Of a stretch of DNA of 12,910 nucleotides, positions 1 to 6,532 are shown one piece after another; the stretch's first letter is position 1, and every line of letters begins with the position of its first letter. Position numbers and translations under genes: made by a program. The stretch is from CBDUQI01 sp965369325 (GTDB taxonomy: Bacteria > Pseudomonadota > Gammaproteobacteria > Steroidobacterales > JBCBZW01). The notes under the pieces are model-generated. The model was given only the letters and a program-made list of their open reading frames with translations, did no database searches and had not been told where the DNA came from. The stretch covers positions 1 through 12,910 of the forward strand of contig CBDUQI010000165.1 of NCBI GenBank assembly GCA_965369325.1, in the 5' to 3' direction.

Positions 1-724
1 GCAGGCCGGACAACGATTTGTCTTTCTGCACAATCTGCGTGTAAGCCTCAAGAATATCGGCCAGTTCGCAATGCAGGCTGACGCTGATGCGCTCTGCCTG
101 CGCCGGGTACTTTTTCATCAACCGCGCGGCGCTGCGCATGATGAATTCAAAGTGGGCGAAGTTGTAGTTGTCCTCGTCGCCGATCATCAAGAACTGCTTC
201 TGCACATCTTTATTGGTCTTGCCGTGCAGGCCGTAGCCGCCGTAGAACATGAAGATCTTAAATGAGCACACGCCGTGCTCCGTCAGCAGTGACTCCATCT
301 CATCAATGTGCCCGGAGGAGATTGGCGCTAGATGGTAGGCGTAGTCCACCCAGTAGTTGCCGGCGGACGTGCTGAGCACTTCCGGGTAGAACTGTGCGTA
401 TGGCCCGCCTTTGTTCAGATAGTACTGCCCGGTGCGAAAATAGGTGATCGCACTGGTCACACCGCCCATGGCGGCGGCCTTGCTCTCGGTCGCCGCGTCC
501 TTCTCCAACGGCGAATAGATACCGATGTGCATGTGCGCGTCCACCAGTCCCGGGAATGCCAGCAGGTTACCGCCGTCGACGGTATTCCTCGCCTGGGCCG
601 GATCAATGCCAGGCTCCACTTGTGCGAAGCGACCATCGCGAAGACCTAAATCTACGGTTTGAACTTCGGATTTATTCGGGCTGACCAGCCGGACGTTCTT
701 AACTAAGGTATCGAGCAAGGACAT
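1..724 (-). CDS. Amidohydrolase, dihydropyrimidinase/hydantoinase-like (3' end outside window)
   Basis: The first 241 residues of a cytoplasmic metal-dependent hydrolase of the dihydropyrimidinase/hydantoinase/dihydroorotase superfamily, which open cyclic amide rings. Seen in the translation: a small N-terminal beta domain (residues 1-55), the metal-binding motif GLVDAHMH (His64, His66), SFKIFMF with Lys156 as the likely carbamylated bridging lysine, and LHCE with His218 as a further metal ligand. Family members are usually about 450-500 residues, so roughly half lies beyond the left edge. The ATG at 724 has an AGAAGG only one base upstream. A TTG two codons later (718-716) sits 7 bases from that AGAAGG and could be the real start. 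The gene is divergent from the LysR gene at 1206, a common arrangement for a regulator and its target. The family call is firm; the substrate is not known, and ring-amide hydrolysis is inferred from the family only. Confidence 0.88.
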   Translation of the reverse strand, partial: MSLLDTLVKNVRLVSPNKSEVQTVDLGLRDGRFAQVEPGIDPAQARNTVDGGNLLAFPGLVDAHMHIGIYSPLEKDAATESKAAAMGGVTSAITYFRTGQYYLNKGGPYAQFYPEVLSTSAGNYWVDYAYHLAPISSGHIDEMESLLTEHGVCSFKIFMFYGGYGLHGKTNKDVQKQFLMIGDEDNYNFAHFEFIMRSAARLMKKYPAQAERISVSLHCELADILEAYTQIVQKDKSLSGL

Positions 725-757
725 GCCTTCTGTACGATCGCTAGAGGGTAATGAATG

Positions 758-767
758 GTTGTTATAA
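758..767 (-). promoter_or_regulatory. Possible -10 region or operator of the amidohydrolase gene
   Basis: On the minus strand this reads TTATAACAAC, which contains a TATAAC -10-like hexamer and overlaps the 8-base palindrome GTTATAAC (761-768). It lies 33 bases upstream of the amidohydrolase ATG. The identical 10-mer occurs 36 bases upstream of the TonB receptor start, in the same orientation (10252-10261). No good -35 hexamer is visible at 16-18 bases. The call is tentative. Confidence 0.35.
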
Positions 768-801
768 CTTTAGTTCTTTTTGCCCTCTGAAACAACATCC
801 G

Positions 802-829
802 CCGCCGGGCACCAAACAGCGCCCGGCGG
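802..829. repeat. GC-rich perfect hairpin
   Basis: CCGCCGGGC (802-810) pairs perfectly with GCCCGGCGG (821-829) around a 10-base loop. The structure is stable, but neither strand has a T-run after it, so it is not a classical intrinsic terminator. It could be a factor-assisted terminator for the doubtful small ORF at 900-1094 (-), or a transcript-stabilising or protein-binding element. Confidence 0.5.
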
Positions 830-899
830 GTCCTGCAATTTAAGATACTGGCGGGCGTGAATCAGGCGCCGCGCCCGGTTCGACAGCAGCACAGACCAG

Positions 900-1094
900 C
901 TACCAAAGACGCGCTACCCAGCCATTCGGGCGAACCGAGGTAGCCCGGCGAGCACGTCCCGCCCGGCGAGACCGGCGGGTGGGGGCGGCGGGCAACATGA
1001 CAGAGTCGTTCGCTGCATCAGTGTTGGCGATATGAGCGCGGTGGCAGTCGGAAATCCGGCCCAGGTCGTAATCAGCATGTATTTCAGTTAACAT
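900..1094 (-). CDS. Doubtful small ORF (64 aa), possibly a gene remnant
   Basis: A 64-codon frame whose ATG is preceded by a good Shine-Dalgarno-like GGGAGAGAG (minus strand) and by AT-rich DNA that could hold a promoter. The first half (MLTEIHADYDLGRISDCHRA) looks like ordinary protein. The second half is rich in Arg and Pro (TRRSRRAGRARRA), as expected when a GC-rich non-coding stretch is translated. I recognise no family. It may be the surviving 5' end of a gene that was divergent from the LysR regulator, or a chance frame. Confidence 0.2.
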   Translation of the reverse strand: MLTEIHADYDLGRISDCHRAHIANTDAANDSVMLPAAPTRRSRRAGRARRATSVRPNGWVARLW

Positions 1095-1205
1095 TTACTC
1101 TCTCCCGGTGATTAAGCATCGCTGCTTGTGTAGCTGTATTTATAGGCTTTATTGCGAAAAACATCCAATGGGTAATTTTTCTTCTAAGTTTAGTTTTTCT
1201 TAAGT

Positions 1206-2096
1206 ATGGATCGCCTGCCTCTCAATGCACTGCGTACATTTGAAGCTGTCGCCAGCCGCCTGAGCTTTGGTGCGGGGGCGGCTGCACTACACGTCACACC
1301 CGCCGCCGTCAGCTCCCAGATCCGGGCGCTGGAGGAAAAAATCGGGCAACCGCTGTTCATCCGTCGTGGACGGCAGATTGCGCTTACCGACGCCGGGCAG
1401 ACGCTGCTTCCAGGGGTGCAACGCGGGCTGACCGAGTTGCAACAGGCCATGAGGGCGCTCGGGGAAGACCGCGAAAGCGGCATTTTGAACGTGAGCATGC
1501 TCGCCTCGTTCTTGCAAAAATGGCTGGCGCCGAGGTTGGGAGAGTTTTACGCCCAACATCCCGAGCTTGACCTGAGAGTGAATGCCGACAGCACGCCGGT
1601 GGACTTCACCAGCACCGACTTCCATGCCGCCATTCGCTTTGGTCGCGGCACCTGGGACGGACTGGTAAGCGAGAAACTTCTGGACGACTGGATTGTGCCC
1701 GTGTGTGCGCCCGCACTACTGGAACAACTAGGGCCGCTGGAGTGCGTGGAGGAACTGCATCGCTATCCGTTACTGCAAAGCGAAGATGAACCCTGGGACA
1801 GCTGGCTGGCCACCCCCGGTGGCGAGCAAGCCTCACGCGGGCCTATGTTTGGCGACGCCATGTCTATTGTCGTTGCTGCCGAGAATGGAATTGGGCTTGG
1901 GTTAACGCGCTGGTCGCTAGTAGCCGGCGAACTGGAAAGCGGACGACTGGTGATGCCACTGGAGCGCGTCACCCCAAGCCCGTTTGCGTATTACTTTGTC
2001 GCGCCCTCGCATTTTTTTGAAATGCCGAAGGTGGCGCACTTTCGCCAATGGCTGGCTGAAGCGTGCCGCACCTTCCCCTACCCGCAACCCGCGTAG
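1206..2096 (+). CDS. LysR-type transcriptional regulator, GcvA-like
   Basis: A 296-residue DNA-binding regulator, full length for the LysR family. Residues about 6-64 form the winged helix-turn-helix, with the typical LNALRTFEAVA start, TPAAVSSQIRALEEKIGQPL and LFIRRGRQIALTDAG. Residues about 90-290 are the periplasmic-binding-protein-like effector domain. The LPLNALRTFEAVA opening and TPAAVS core resemble the GcvA/AmpR-like branch. The start has only a weak ribosome site (TTAAG just upstream), but no later start would keep the helix-turn-helix. It is divergent from the amidohydrolase, which is its most likely target; the secreted-protein gene downstream is another candidate. The effector is unknown. 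Confidence 0.93.
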   Translation: MDRLPLNALRTFEAVASRLSFGAGAAALHVTPAAVSSQIRALEEKIGQPLFIRRGRQIALTDAGQTLLPGVQRGLTELQQAMRALGEDRESGILNVSMLASFLQKWLAPRLGEFYAQHPELDLRVNADSTPVDFTSTDFHAAIRFGRGTWDGLVSEKLLDDWIVPVCAPALLEQLGPLECVEELHRYPLLQSEDEPWDSWLATPGGEQASRGPMFGDAMSIVVAAENGIGLGLTRWSLVAGELESGRLVMPLERVTPSPFAYYFVAPSHFFEMPKVAHFRQWLAEACRTFPYPQPA

Positions 2097-2373
2097 CGCA
2101 AGCAAGTAAATAATCGGACGAGCCAGCCTCACCAGCATTGTGCGTGCTTAGGTTGTTTCCAACTTGTTTCTGATATGAACAATTGTCGCCGTTGCAACAC
2201 ACATTGCATCCGCAAGCGGGCTGAACAAAGATACACTGTCCGCTCGCGTGTCTTGCTCGCATCCAGCACCGCGCTGCGCGAGGCGTAAGCAAAAAGACAT
2301 TCGACCCATCAGGCCAGCTTGGCACAGACCCGGCGCAACCTGTATCCAGCAAATATTCCGAAAGGGGAACATC

Positions 2374-3111
2374 ATGACATCCAGCTTATTCGCTCGCATT
2401 TGCGGGGCCGCCTCGATCGCGTTGCTGCTCAGCACTAGCGTCAATGCGCAACAAGAAGACCACGATAACGGCTTTGGCAATCGCGCCGTCTCACTGTGGT
2501 GGTTAATCTTCAACAATCCCGAGAACTGCATCGAAAATCCAGGGCAGGCCGAGCGCTGCGGGCCCAACGATGTGTTCGGGCCGGCTTATGTTCAGTCGCT
2601 GGACAACGGCACACCGGACCCCTCATTGATTTCGCCCAACCTTGCCTCTGGTGTGGCCGTGCTGTTCGCAACCGGCGGGGAAACCTCATTTCAAGGCGGT
2701 ATCCGTATGGTCGCCTCTATCTACCGCTCGCCGGAAGGTGTGATGGATATTGCGGGCGGCAATGTAGTTGATCCGCTTGGCCTGGCGCGCGGGTTCGAAA
2801 ACCCGAATGCCGAGGTACATCTGGTAGTCCGCGATCACGGCCTGGCCGAAGAAGCCAACGCGGCACTGCGCACGCAGATCCTCAACTTCCTCGAGCCGTT
2901 TTGCTCGGACCCCACACTTGATCACGTCGCGGGACCGAACCTTTGCATCGACTCACAGTTCGCACAGTTTGCCCCGAACGAATCCGGTGGTGATGCCTTG
3001 TTTGCGTTCCATGACACATCGCACCCGGTGTTCCGTGCGCAGGCCCACTTGTTCCGCAACGGCGATATGCTGCAAGCGGTGGTGGAGACCCGCGTTACCG
3101 CTGCACCGTAG
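2374..3111 (+). CDS. Secreted protein of unknown function (245 aa)
   Basis: I do not recognise a characterised family. The ATG at 2374 was chosen because an AAAGGGG ribosome site lies 7 bases upstream and a clean signal peptide follows: residues 1-25, with a hydrophobic ASIALLLS core and likely cleavage after VNA and before QQ. The mature part has the motif WWLIFNNPENC and two close Cys pairs (C52/C62 and C177/C191), fitting disulfides in an exported protein. It alternates short beta-like stretches and has no transmembrane segment or evident catalytic motif. An open frame continues upstream to 2248, but that part reads as non-coding. It is transcribed alone, 277 bases after the LysR gene, and ends at a strong terminator. 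The product is probably periplasmic or released. Confidence 0.8.
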   Translation: MTSSLFARICGAASIALLLSTSVNAQQEDHDNGFGNRAVSLWWLIFNNPENCIENPGQAERCGPNDVFGPAYVQSLDNGTPDPSLISPNLASGVAVLFATGGETSFQGGIRMVASIYRSPEGVMDIAGGNVVDPLGLARGFENPNAEVHLVVRDHGLAEEANAALRTQILNFLEPFCSDPTLDHVAGPNLCIDSQFAQFAPNESGGDALFAFHDTSHPVFRAQAHLFRNGDMLQAVVETRVTAAP

Positions 3112-3131
3112 CCCGCTCCAAACCTTGAGCG

Positions 3132-3167
3132 AAAAAAACGGCGAGCGCATTGCGCTCGCCGTTTTTT
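3132..3167. terminator. Bidirectional intrinsic terminator
   Basis: A 10-bp GC-rich stem (CGGCGAGCGC at 3139-3148 with GCGCTCGCCG at 3152-3161, loop ATT) is flanked by seven A residues on the left and six T residues on the right. It therefore has a U-tract in both directions. It sits 20 bases after the secreted-protein stop and about 55 bases past the stop of the convergent GntR gene, so it can end both transcripts. Confidence 0.93.
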
Positions 3168-3221
3168 ATTGGCCTGGGCTACCCACCGCTTTCTACATCA
3201 GCAGACGTTGGTTTCACACCG

Positions 3222-3998
3222 CTAGTCGTTAAGACTCAACACCATTGCGTATTGGAACAACCTCGGGTTGTACAAGCAATCCAGCACATCAACGATTTGC
3301 TTATTCGCCCCCGATGATCGGCGCCGGATAGATAGCAACGCTGCACCCGGCTCAATCCCCAACTCAGTCGCAACTTTGGACGAAGCGTTCTCTGCACTTA
3401 GCGTTTGTTCGACTTTAGTTAACCGGATGCCGTTGCGCTTGAGTAACTCTAGCCGTGGCGTTTTTTCCATGTTGCGCTTGGTAAAACCACGTGAGATACC
3501 CCTGGTCCAACTCACGTAATAGGCGTACGGCGCATGCTCTTCGTTGCTGCGCACCCGCACCACCTTGTGCGCTGATTCGCCGTCGGCAAGTCCCAGCTCT
3601 TTCCGTATCGCCGCCGGCGGCACCGCTTTGTCGACCGAAATCACACGCACGATGCTGTGCTTGCCCATTTCCGCCAGATTCTCCAGCATCCCTACCAGCG
3701 GTGCCTTCACCGGCTGCGGCTCGTACTGGTAGATCACATGCGAGCCACGGCCACGAAAGCGCGCAATGTAGTTCTCGGCTGCCAGGTCGTCCATCGCACG
3801 CTTAGCCGTAATGCGCGACACCTCAAACGTCGCCGCCAATTGCTGCTCAGTGGGCATTTGCGCATTGTGCGCGATGGTGCCATCAACAATGGCGCGCTTG
3901 AGCATCAGATACAGCTGATGGTACAGGGGCACCTTCGCAATGGTGTCTGACTCTCGCGCTTGCCATTCGGCCTTAAGCGATTGCAACAGGGCGGTCAT
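3222..3998 (-). CDS. GntR-family regulator with UTRA domain (HutC/FarR type)
   Basis: A 258-residue repressor-type regulator. Residues about 24-90 form the GntR winged helix-turn-helix, including PLYHQLYLMLKRAI, the MPTEQQLAATFEVSRITAKRAM core and the wing RGRGSHV. Residues about 105-250 match a UTRA effector-binding domain in length and pattern (LGLADGESAHKVVRVRS, YYVSWT, ATELGIEPGAALLSIRRRS). Members of this subfamily usually repress catabolic genes and respond to a small metabolite. The start at 3998 has only a weak GGA 9 bases upstream. It is divergent from the 4197-6530 operon with a 198-base spacer carrying two candidate operators, so it probably controls that operon and itself. Confidence 0.93.
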   Translation of the reverse strand: MTALLQSLKAEWQARESDTIAKVPLYHQLYLMLKRAIVDGTIAHNAQMPTEQQLAATFEVSRITAKRAMDDLAAENYIARFRGRGSHVIYQYEPQPVKAPLVGMLENLAEMGKHSIVRVISVDKAVPPAAIRKELGLADGESAHKVVRVRSNEEHAPYAYYVSWTRGISRGFTKRNMEKTPRLELLKRNGIRLTKVEQTLSAENASSKVATELGIEPGAALLSIRRRSSGANKQIVDVLDCLYNPRLFQYAMVLSLND

Positions 3999-4039
3999 CT
4001 GTATGTATCCGTGCTAAGGGGGCGGAAATGATCCTTTAG

Positions 4040-4065
4040 ATGTATCAATATATCAAATAGTACAT
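4040..4065. promoter_or_regulatory. AT-rich imperfect dyad, candidate GntR operator/promoter
   Basis: ATGTA (4040-4044) and TACAT (4061-4065) face each other around an AT-rich centre holding two direct TATCAA copies (4043-4048 and 4051-4056). On the minus strand the centre gives a TATATT -10-like hexamer about 50 bases upstream of the GntR start. This fits an autoregulated promoter. It is inferred from position and symmetry only. Confidence 0.35.
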
Positions 4066-4137
4066 TCGAAGCGCTATTGATTACGACAACCGCCACACGC
4101 AATGACGATGCCAGCGCACGCAGCGTATGCGGGTGCC

Positions 4138-4155
4138 GTTGCATCAAGATGCAAC
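4138..4155. promoter_or_regulatory. Perfect 18-bp palindrome, candidate operator
   Basis: GTTGCATC-AA-GATGCAAC is a perfect dyad with 8-bp arms, about 40 bases upstream of the first gene of the hydrolase operon. A TATATC -10-like hexamer lies just after it (4170-4175). The size and place fit a dimeric regulator site such as that of the divergent GntR protein. It is too short and lacks the T-run for a terminator. Confidence 0.5.
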
Positions 4156-4196
4156 AATTGCAATAAAACTATATCATTAAGACCTTTGGTTACCCT

Positions 4197-4817
4197 GTGT
4201 GCCATGTGCCTAACCCTGCGTTAAAACGGATTCCTCCCGCACAGTTGCCTCAGCGGCTGAAAGCCTCATGGGAGCAGTCTATGTCGTTGCGTGGCGATGG
4301 CACCTTCTTCGAGGTGTTTGCCAATCATCCGGCCTTGTTCGACTGGTACATCGACCGTTTTTACGGCGAGGTATTCAGCGGCGGGTGCTGCGATCGGCGC
4401 AGCAAAGAACTGCTGCGCCTGCGCCTTTCATCCGTGCATGGCTGCAAGTTCTGTAACCAGGGTAACCGGGTGGATGCCCAGGCGGCAGGACTGAGCGATA
4501 TCGAGATGGACGCTGTCGCCAACGGCCGTTATCACGAGTTGCCGCCAGCCGACCGGGCGGTACTGGCACTGGCCGAACAAATGCTGCTGACCAATCCCGG
4601 CGGCCAGCTGGATGAGGCGCTGCACCGCCGATTGAGCAACCACTTTGACGACGCGCAGATTCTGGAACTGGGCCTGGTTGCTGGCGTGTTGGCGGGGATG
4701 GCGAAGATGATGTTCGTGTTTGATCTGGTCGAAAAAGAAGACAACTGCCCGCTGGGGCCAACCCGGGACTCCACTCACGCGGCGCTCGCCACGGAGAACG
4801 GCAATGAACCGACTTAA
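4197..4817 (+). CDS. AhpD / carboxymuconolactone decarboxylase-like protein
   Basis: A 206-residue all-helical protein of the AhpD-like fold. The core reads KELLRLRLSSVHGCKFCNQGN, with the redox C83-x-x-C86 pair and Glu71 twelve residues before C83, the spacing known in AhpD. The His expected four residues after the second Cys is Asn90 here, so the proton relay of true AhpD is altered. Family members are peroxidase-reducing partners, decarboxylases or uncharacterised. The start is uncertain: GTG at 4197 or 4206, with no good ribosome site for either. An ATG at 4290 has GGGAG 7 bases upstream but would remove the conserved-looking PPAQLPQRLKASWEQ segment. It is first in an operon, overlapping the next gene by 14 bases. 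Product likely cytoplasmic. Confidence 0.85.
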   Translation: MCHVPNPALKRIPPAQLPQRLKASWEQSMSLRGDGTFFEVFANHPALFDWYIDRFYGEVFSGGCCDRRSKELLRLRLSSVHGCKFCNQGNRVDAQAAGLSDIEMDAVANGRYHELPPADRAVLALAEQMLLTNPGGQLDEALHRRLSNHFDDAQILELGLVAGVLAGMAKMMFVFDLVEKEDNCPLGPTRDSTHAALATENGNEPT

Positions 4818-5343
4818 TCGCACCGCGCGGGGATTCACCGCACTGATCACACTGATGCTCTGCAGCGCCTGTGCGAGCATCACCAACGACTCGGGCACGC
4901 GCAACACGCAGATCATCAACGGCATGCGCGTGACGGGCGGGTCTGCTACAGACGTCGCGGCATTCCTGGCGTTGCAGAAAACCTGGGTAGACTCTTACCT
5001 GCGCGGCGACATGGATACGCTAATGACGCTGCATGACGAGCACACGGTGCTGATGCCCAGGCAAAACCCCGACCTGCATGGGCTCACCGCGATTCGCCAG
5101 TTCTTCGAAGGGCGGATTAACAAATATCATATCGACTTTCGCGACAACCCCAAGGAACTGGAGATTAACGGCGATTGGGCATTCTTGCTGGGCCACTTCT
5201 CGCTGACCGGCACACCTGTCGAGGGCGGCGAGATGTTCGAAGATCAGGGTCGCTACTTTGTGCTATATCGCAAAACCGACAGCGGGAAATGGGTGATCTA
5301 CCGGGACATCGACAACTCGATACCACCGCCGTCCACACCCTGA
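4804..5343 (+). CDS. Exported SnoaL/DUF4440-like protein, possible lipoprotein
   Basis: A 179-residue protein with an N-terminal signal (residues about 10-23, FTALITLMLCSAC). Cys23 could be lipidated, but the lipobox is atypical because Cys20 replaces the usual Leu at -3. Residues about 50-172 match the NTF2-like SnoaL/DUF4440 fold: WVDSYLRGDMDTLMTLHDEH, HGLTAIRQFF, then GRYFVLYRKTDSGKWVIYRDID. The fold serves in small-molecule binding, isomerases or hydrolases; no catalytic residue can be assigned. The start has GGAG 7 bases upstream and lies inside the end of the AhpD-like gene, and its stop overlaps the next start (TGATG), so it is translationally coupled on both sides. It is a clear paralogue of the product of 10337-10822. 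Confidence 0.85.
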   Translation: MNRLNRTARGFTALITLMLCSACASITNDSGTRNTQIINGMRVTGGSATDVAAFLALQKTWVDSYLRGDMDTLMTLHDEHTVLMPRQNPDLHGLTAIRQFFEGRINKYHIDFRDNPKELEINGDWAFLLGHFSLTGTPVEGGEMFEDQGRYFVLYRKTDSGKWVIYRDIDNSIPPPSTP

Positions 5344-6530
5344 TGCGCGCGCCGCGTCTGATTGGCGTTGCAGTACTGGGGTTGCTCATTGCCTGGTCGG
5401 TACATAACCGGCAGTTCATCCAACGCTACGTAAGCTACCTGGCGATCGGCGCGGATCCACTCACCGTGCCCGTGGACTGGTTTAGCCCGACCGCGGTGCT
5501 CACCACGCAACCGGGTCGGGCCATGCCTGCGGCGCAACGCAACACCATCCCCGAGAACGCACTGCGCAGCGCAGGCGAGTACGCGCGCACACAAGGATCT
5601 ATCGCACTCATTGTGGCGAGGCACGGGCACGTTGAATACGAGCAGTACTGGCAGGGCTTCGCACGCGAGCAGTTATTCAATCCGCAGTCGATGTCCAAAA
5701 CCGTCTTGGCAATGCTGGTTGGCATTGCCCTTGATGAGGGCAAGATCAACGCGGTGAGCGATCCGATCGGCCAGTATCTACCTCGCTGGCAAAACGATCC
5801 GCGCGGTAAGATCACCATCGAGCAGTTGCTGCACATGGCGGGCGGATTGGCGCAGATCTCGGAGGATTACCGCCCGGTGCCCTGGTCCGGCGGTGTGCGT
5901 CAGCATTTTGGTAGTGACTTTAATGCGCCCATCTTCTCACTCGCACAGGTCGACCCGCCGGGTACGCGCTGGGATTACAACAACAACGAGAACAACCTGC
6001 TTGGCATCGTGCTGGAAAACGCCACTGGTGTCCCCTATCAGGATTATCTTGCGCAGCGCCTTTGGCAGCCGCTGGGGCTGGGACCCGCTCGCATGTACCT
6101 GGATCGCGAAGGTGGCAACGCGATGAAGTCCTGTTGCATTCTCTCCCGTGCGATCGACTGGCTGCATCTGGGGCAACTGATGTTGGAGGGTGGTGCGTAC
6201 AACGGACGATCACTGGTGCCGCGCGCCTGGATACAGCAGATGCTGCAGCCGGCAGCAGTCAACCCAGGGTACGGTTATCAGATCTGGCTTGGCGACGGCA
6301 GCCTGTGGAGCATCTCAAAAGAGTTTCCCGACCCCGCCATATACACTTGGTGGGGCTCCGAGGCTTATCGCACGTCCGACATCTATGTGTTTGTCGGGCA
6401 CGGCTATCAGACCGTGTGGGTGGTGCCGTCGCTGCAACTGGTGATCGTGCGAGCGACGCGCGAATGGTCGCCGCAACCATGGGACGTATCAAAAATCCCC
6501 AACTTGCTGATCGATGCCCTGAGCCAGTAG
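5343..6530 (+). CDS. Membrane-anchored serine hydrolase, beta-lactamase fold, NylB-like
   Basis: A 395-residue enzyme of the class C beta-lactamase/penicillin-recognising fold. Residues about 7-19 form an uncleaved-looking hydrophobic N-terminal segment, so the catalytic part probably faces the periplasm. Active-site motifs are S116-M-S-K119, Y212-N-N214 and a third motif GHG (352-354). Length, motif spacing and segments such as LVGIALDEGKI, SCCILSRAIDWLHLGQLML and VPRAWIQQML recall 6-aminohexanoate-dimer hydrolase (NylB; remembered Ser112/Lys115/Tyr215), which cleaves amides and esters. This comparison is from memory. There is no ribosome site; the start overlaps the previous stop, so translation is coupled. 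The real substrate may be an ester, amide or peptide. Confidence 0.88.
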   Translation: MRAPRLIGVAVLGLLIAWSVHNRQFIQRYVSYLAIGADPLTVPVDWFSPTAVLTTQPGRAMPAAQRNTIPENALRSAGEYARTQGSIALIVARHGHVEYEQYWQGFAREQLFNPQSMSKTVLAMLVGIALDEGKINAVSDPIGQYLPRWQNDPRGKITIEQLLHMAGGLAQISEDYRPVPWSGGVRQHFGSDFNAPIFSLAQVDPPGTRWDYNNNENNLLGIVLENATGVPYQDYLAQRLWQPLGLGPARMYLDREGGNAMKSCCILSRAIDWLHLGQLMLEGGAYNGRSLVPRAWIQQMLQPAAVNPGYGYQIWLGDGSLWSISKEFPDPAIYTWWGSEAYRTSDIYVFVGHGYQTVWVVPSLQLVIVRATREWSPQPWDVSKIPNLLIDALSQ

Positions 6531-6532
6531 CA

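Larger units (their letters stand above)
725..1205. other. Long spacer between amidohydrolase and LysR genes
   Basis: A 481-base divergent intergenic region. The two ends are AT-rich and probably carry the promoters of the flanking genes. The middle (about 800-1000) is very GC-rich and contains several GCCCGGCG-type segments, including a 10-base direct repeat (GCCCGGCGAG at 943-952 and 961-970) and a CCCGCC/GGCGGG inverted repeat (958-963 with 974-979). Apart from one doubtful small ORF at 900-1094, no gene is supported. The length is more than two divergent promoters need, so a degraded gene or a small RNA remains possible. Confidence 0.5.

Noticed and set aside
802..829. The GC-rich hairpin as an intrinsic terminator
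   Set aside because: No T-run follows on either strand.
2319..2334. Possible sigma-54 promoter (TGGCAC with GC twelve bases on)
   Set aside because: The GG-N10-GC spacing is right, but the -12 element reads CGGC instead of TTGC, and no sigma-54 activator gene is seen.
2248..2373. Upstream extension of the secreted-protein reading frame
   Set aside because: The extra 42 residues are Arg/Pro/Cys-rich and would bury the signal peptide. The ATG at 2374 has a much better ribosome site.
4428..4925. A 165-codon open frame on the minus strand
   Set aside because: It is opposite the AhpD-like gene and the start of the DUF4440-like gene, both well supported. It has no ribosome site or domain.
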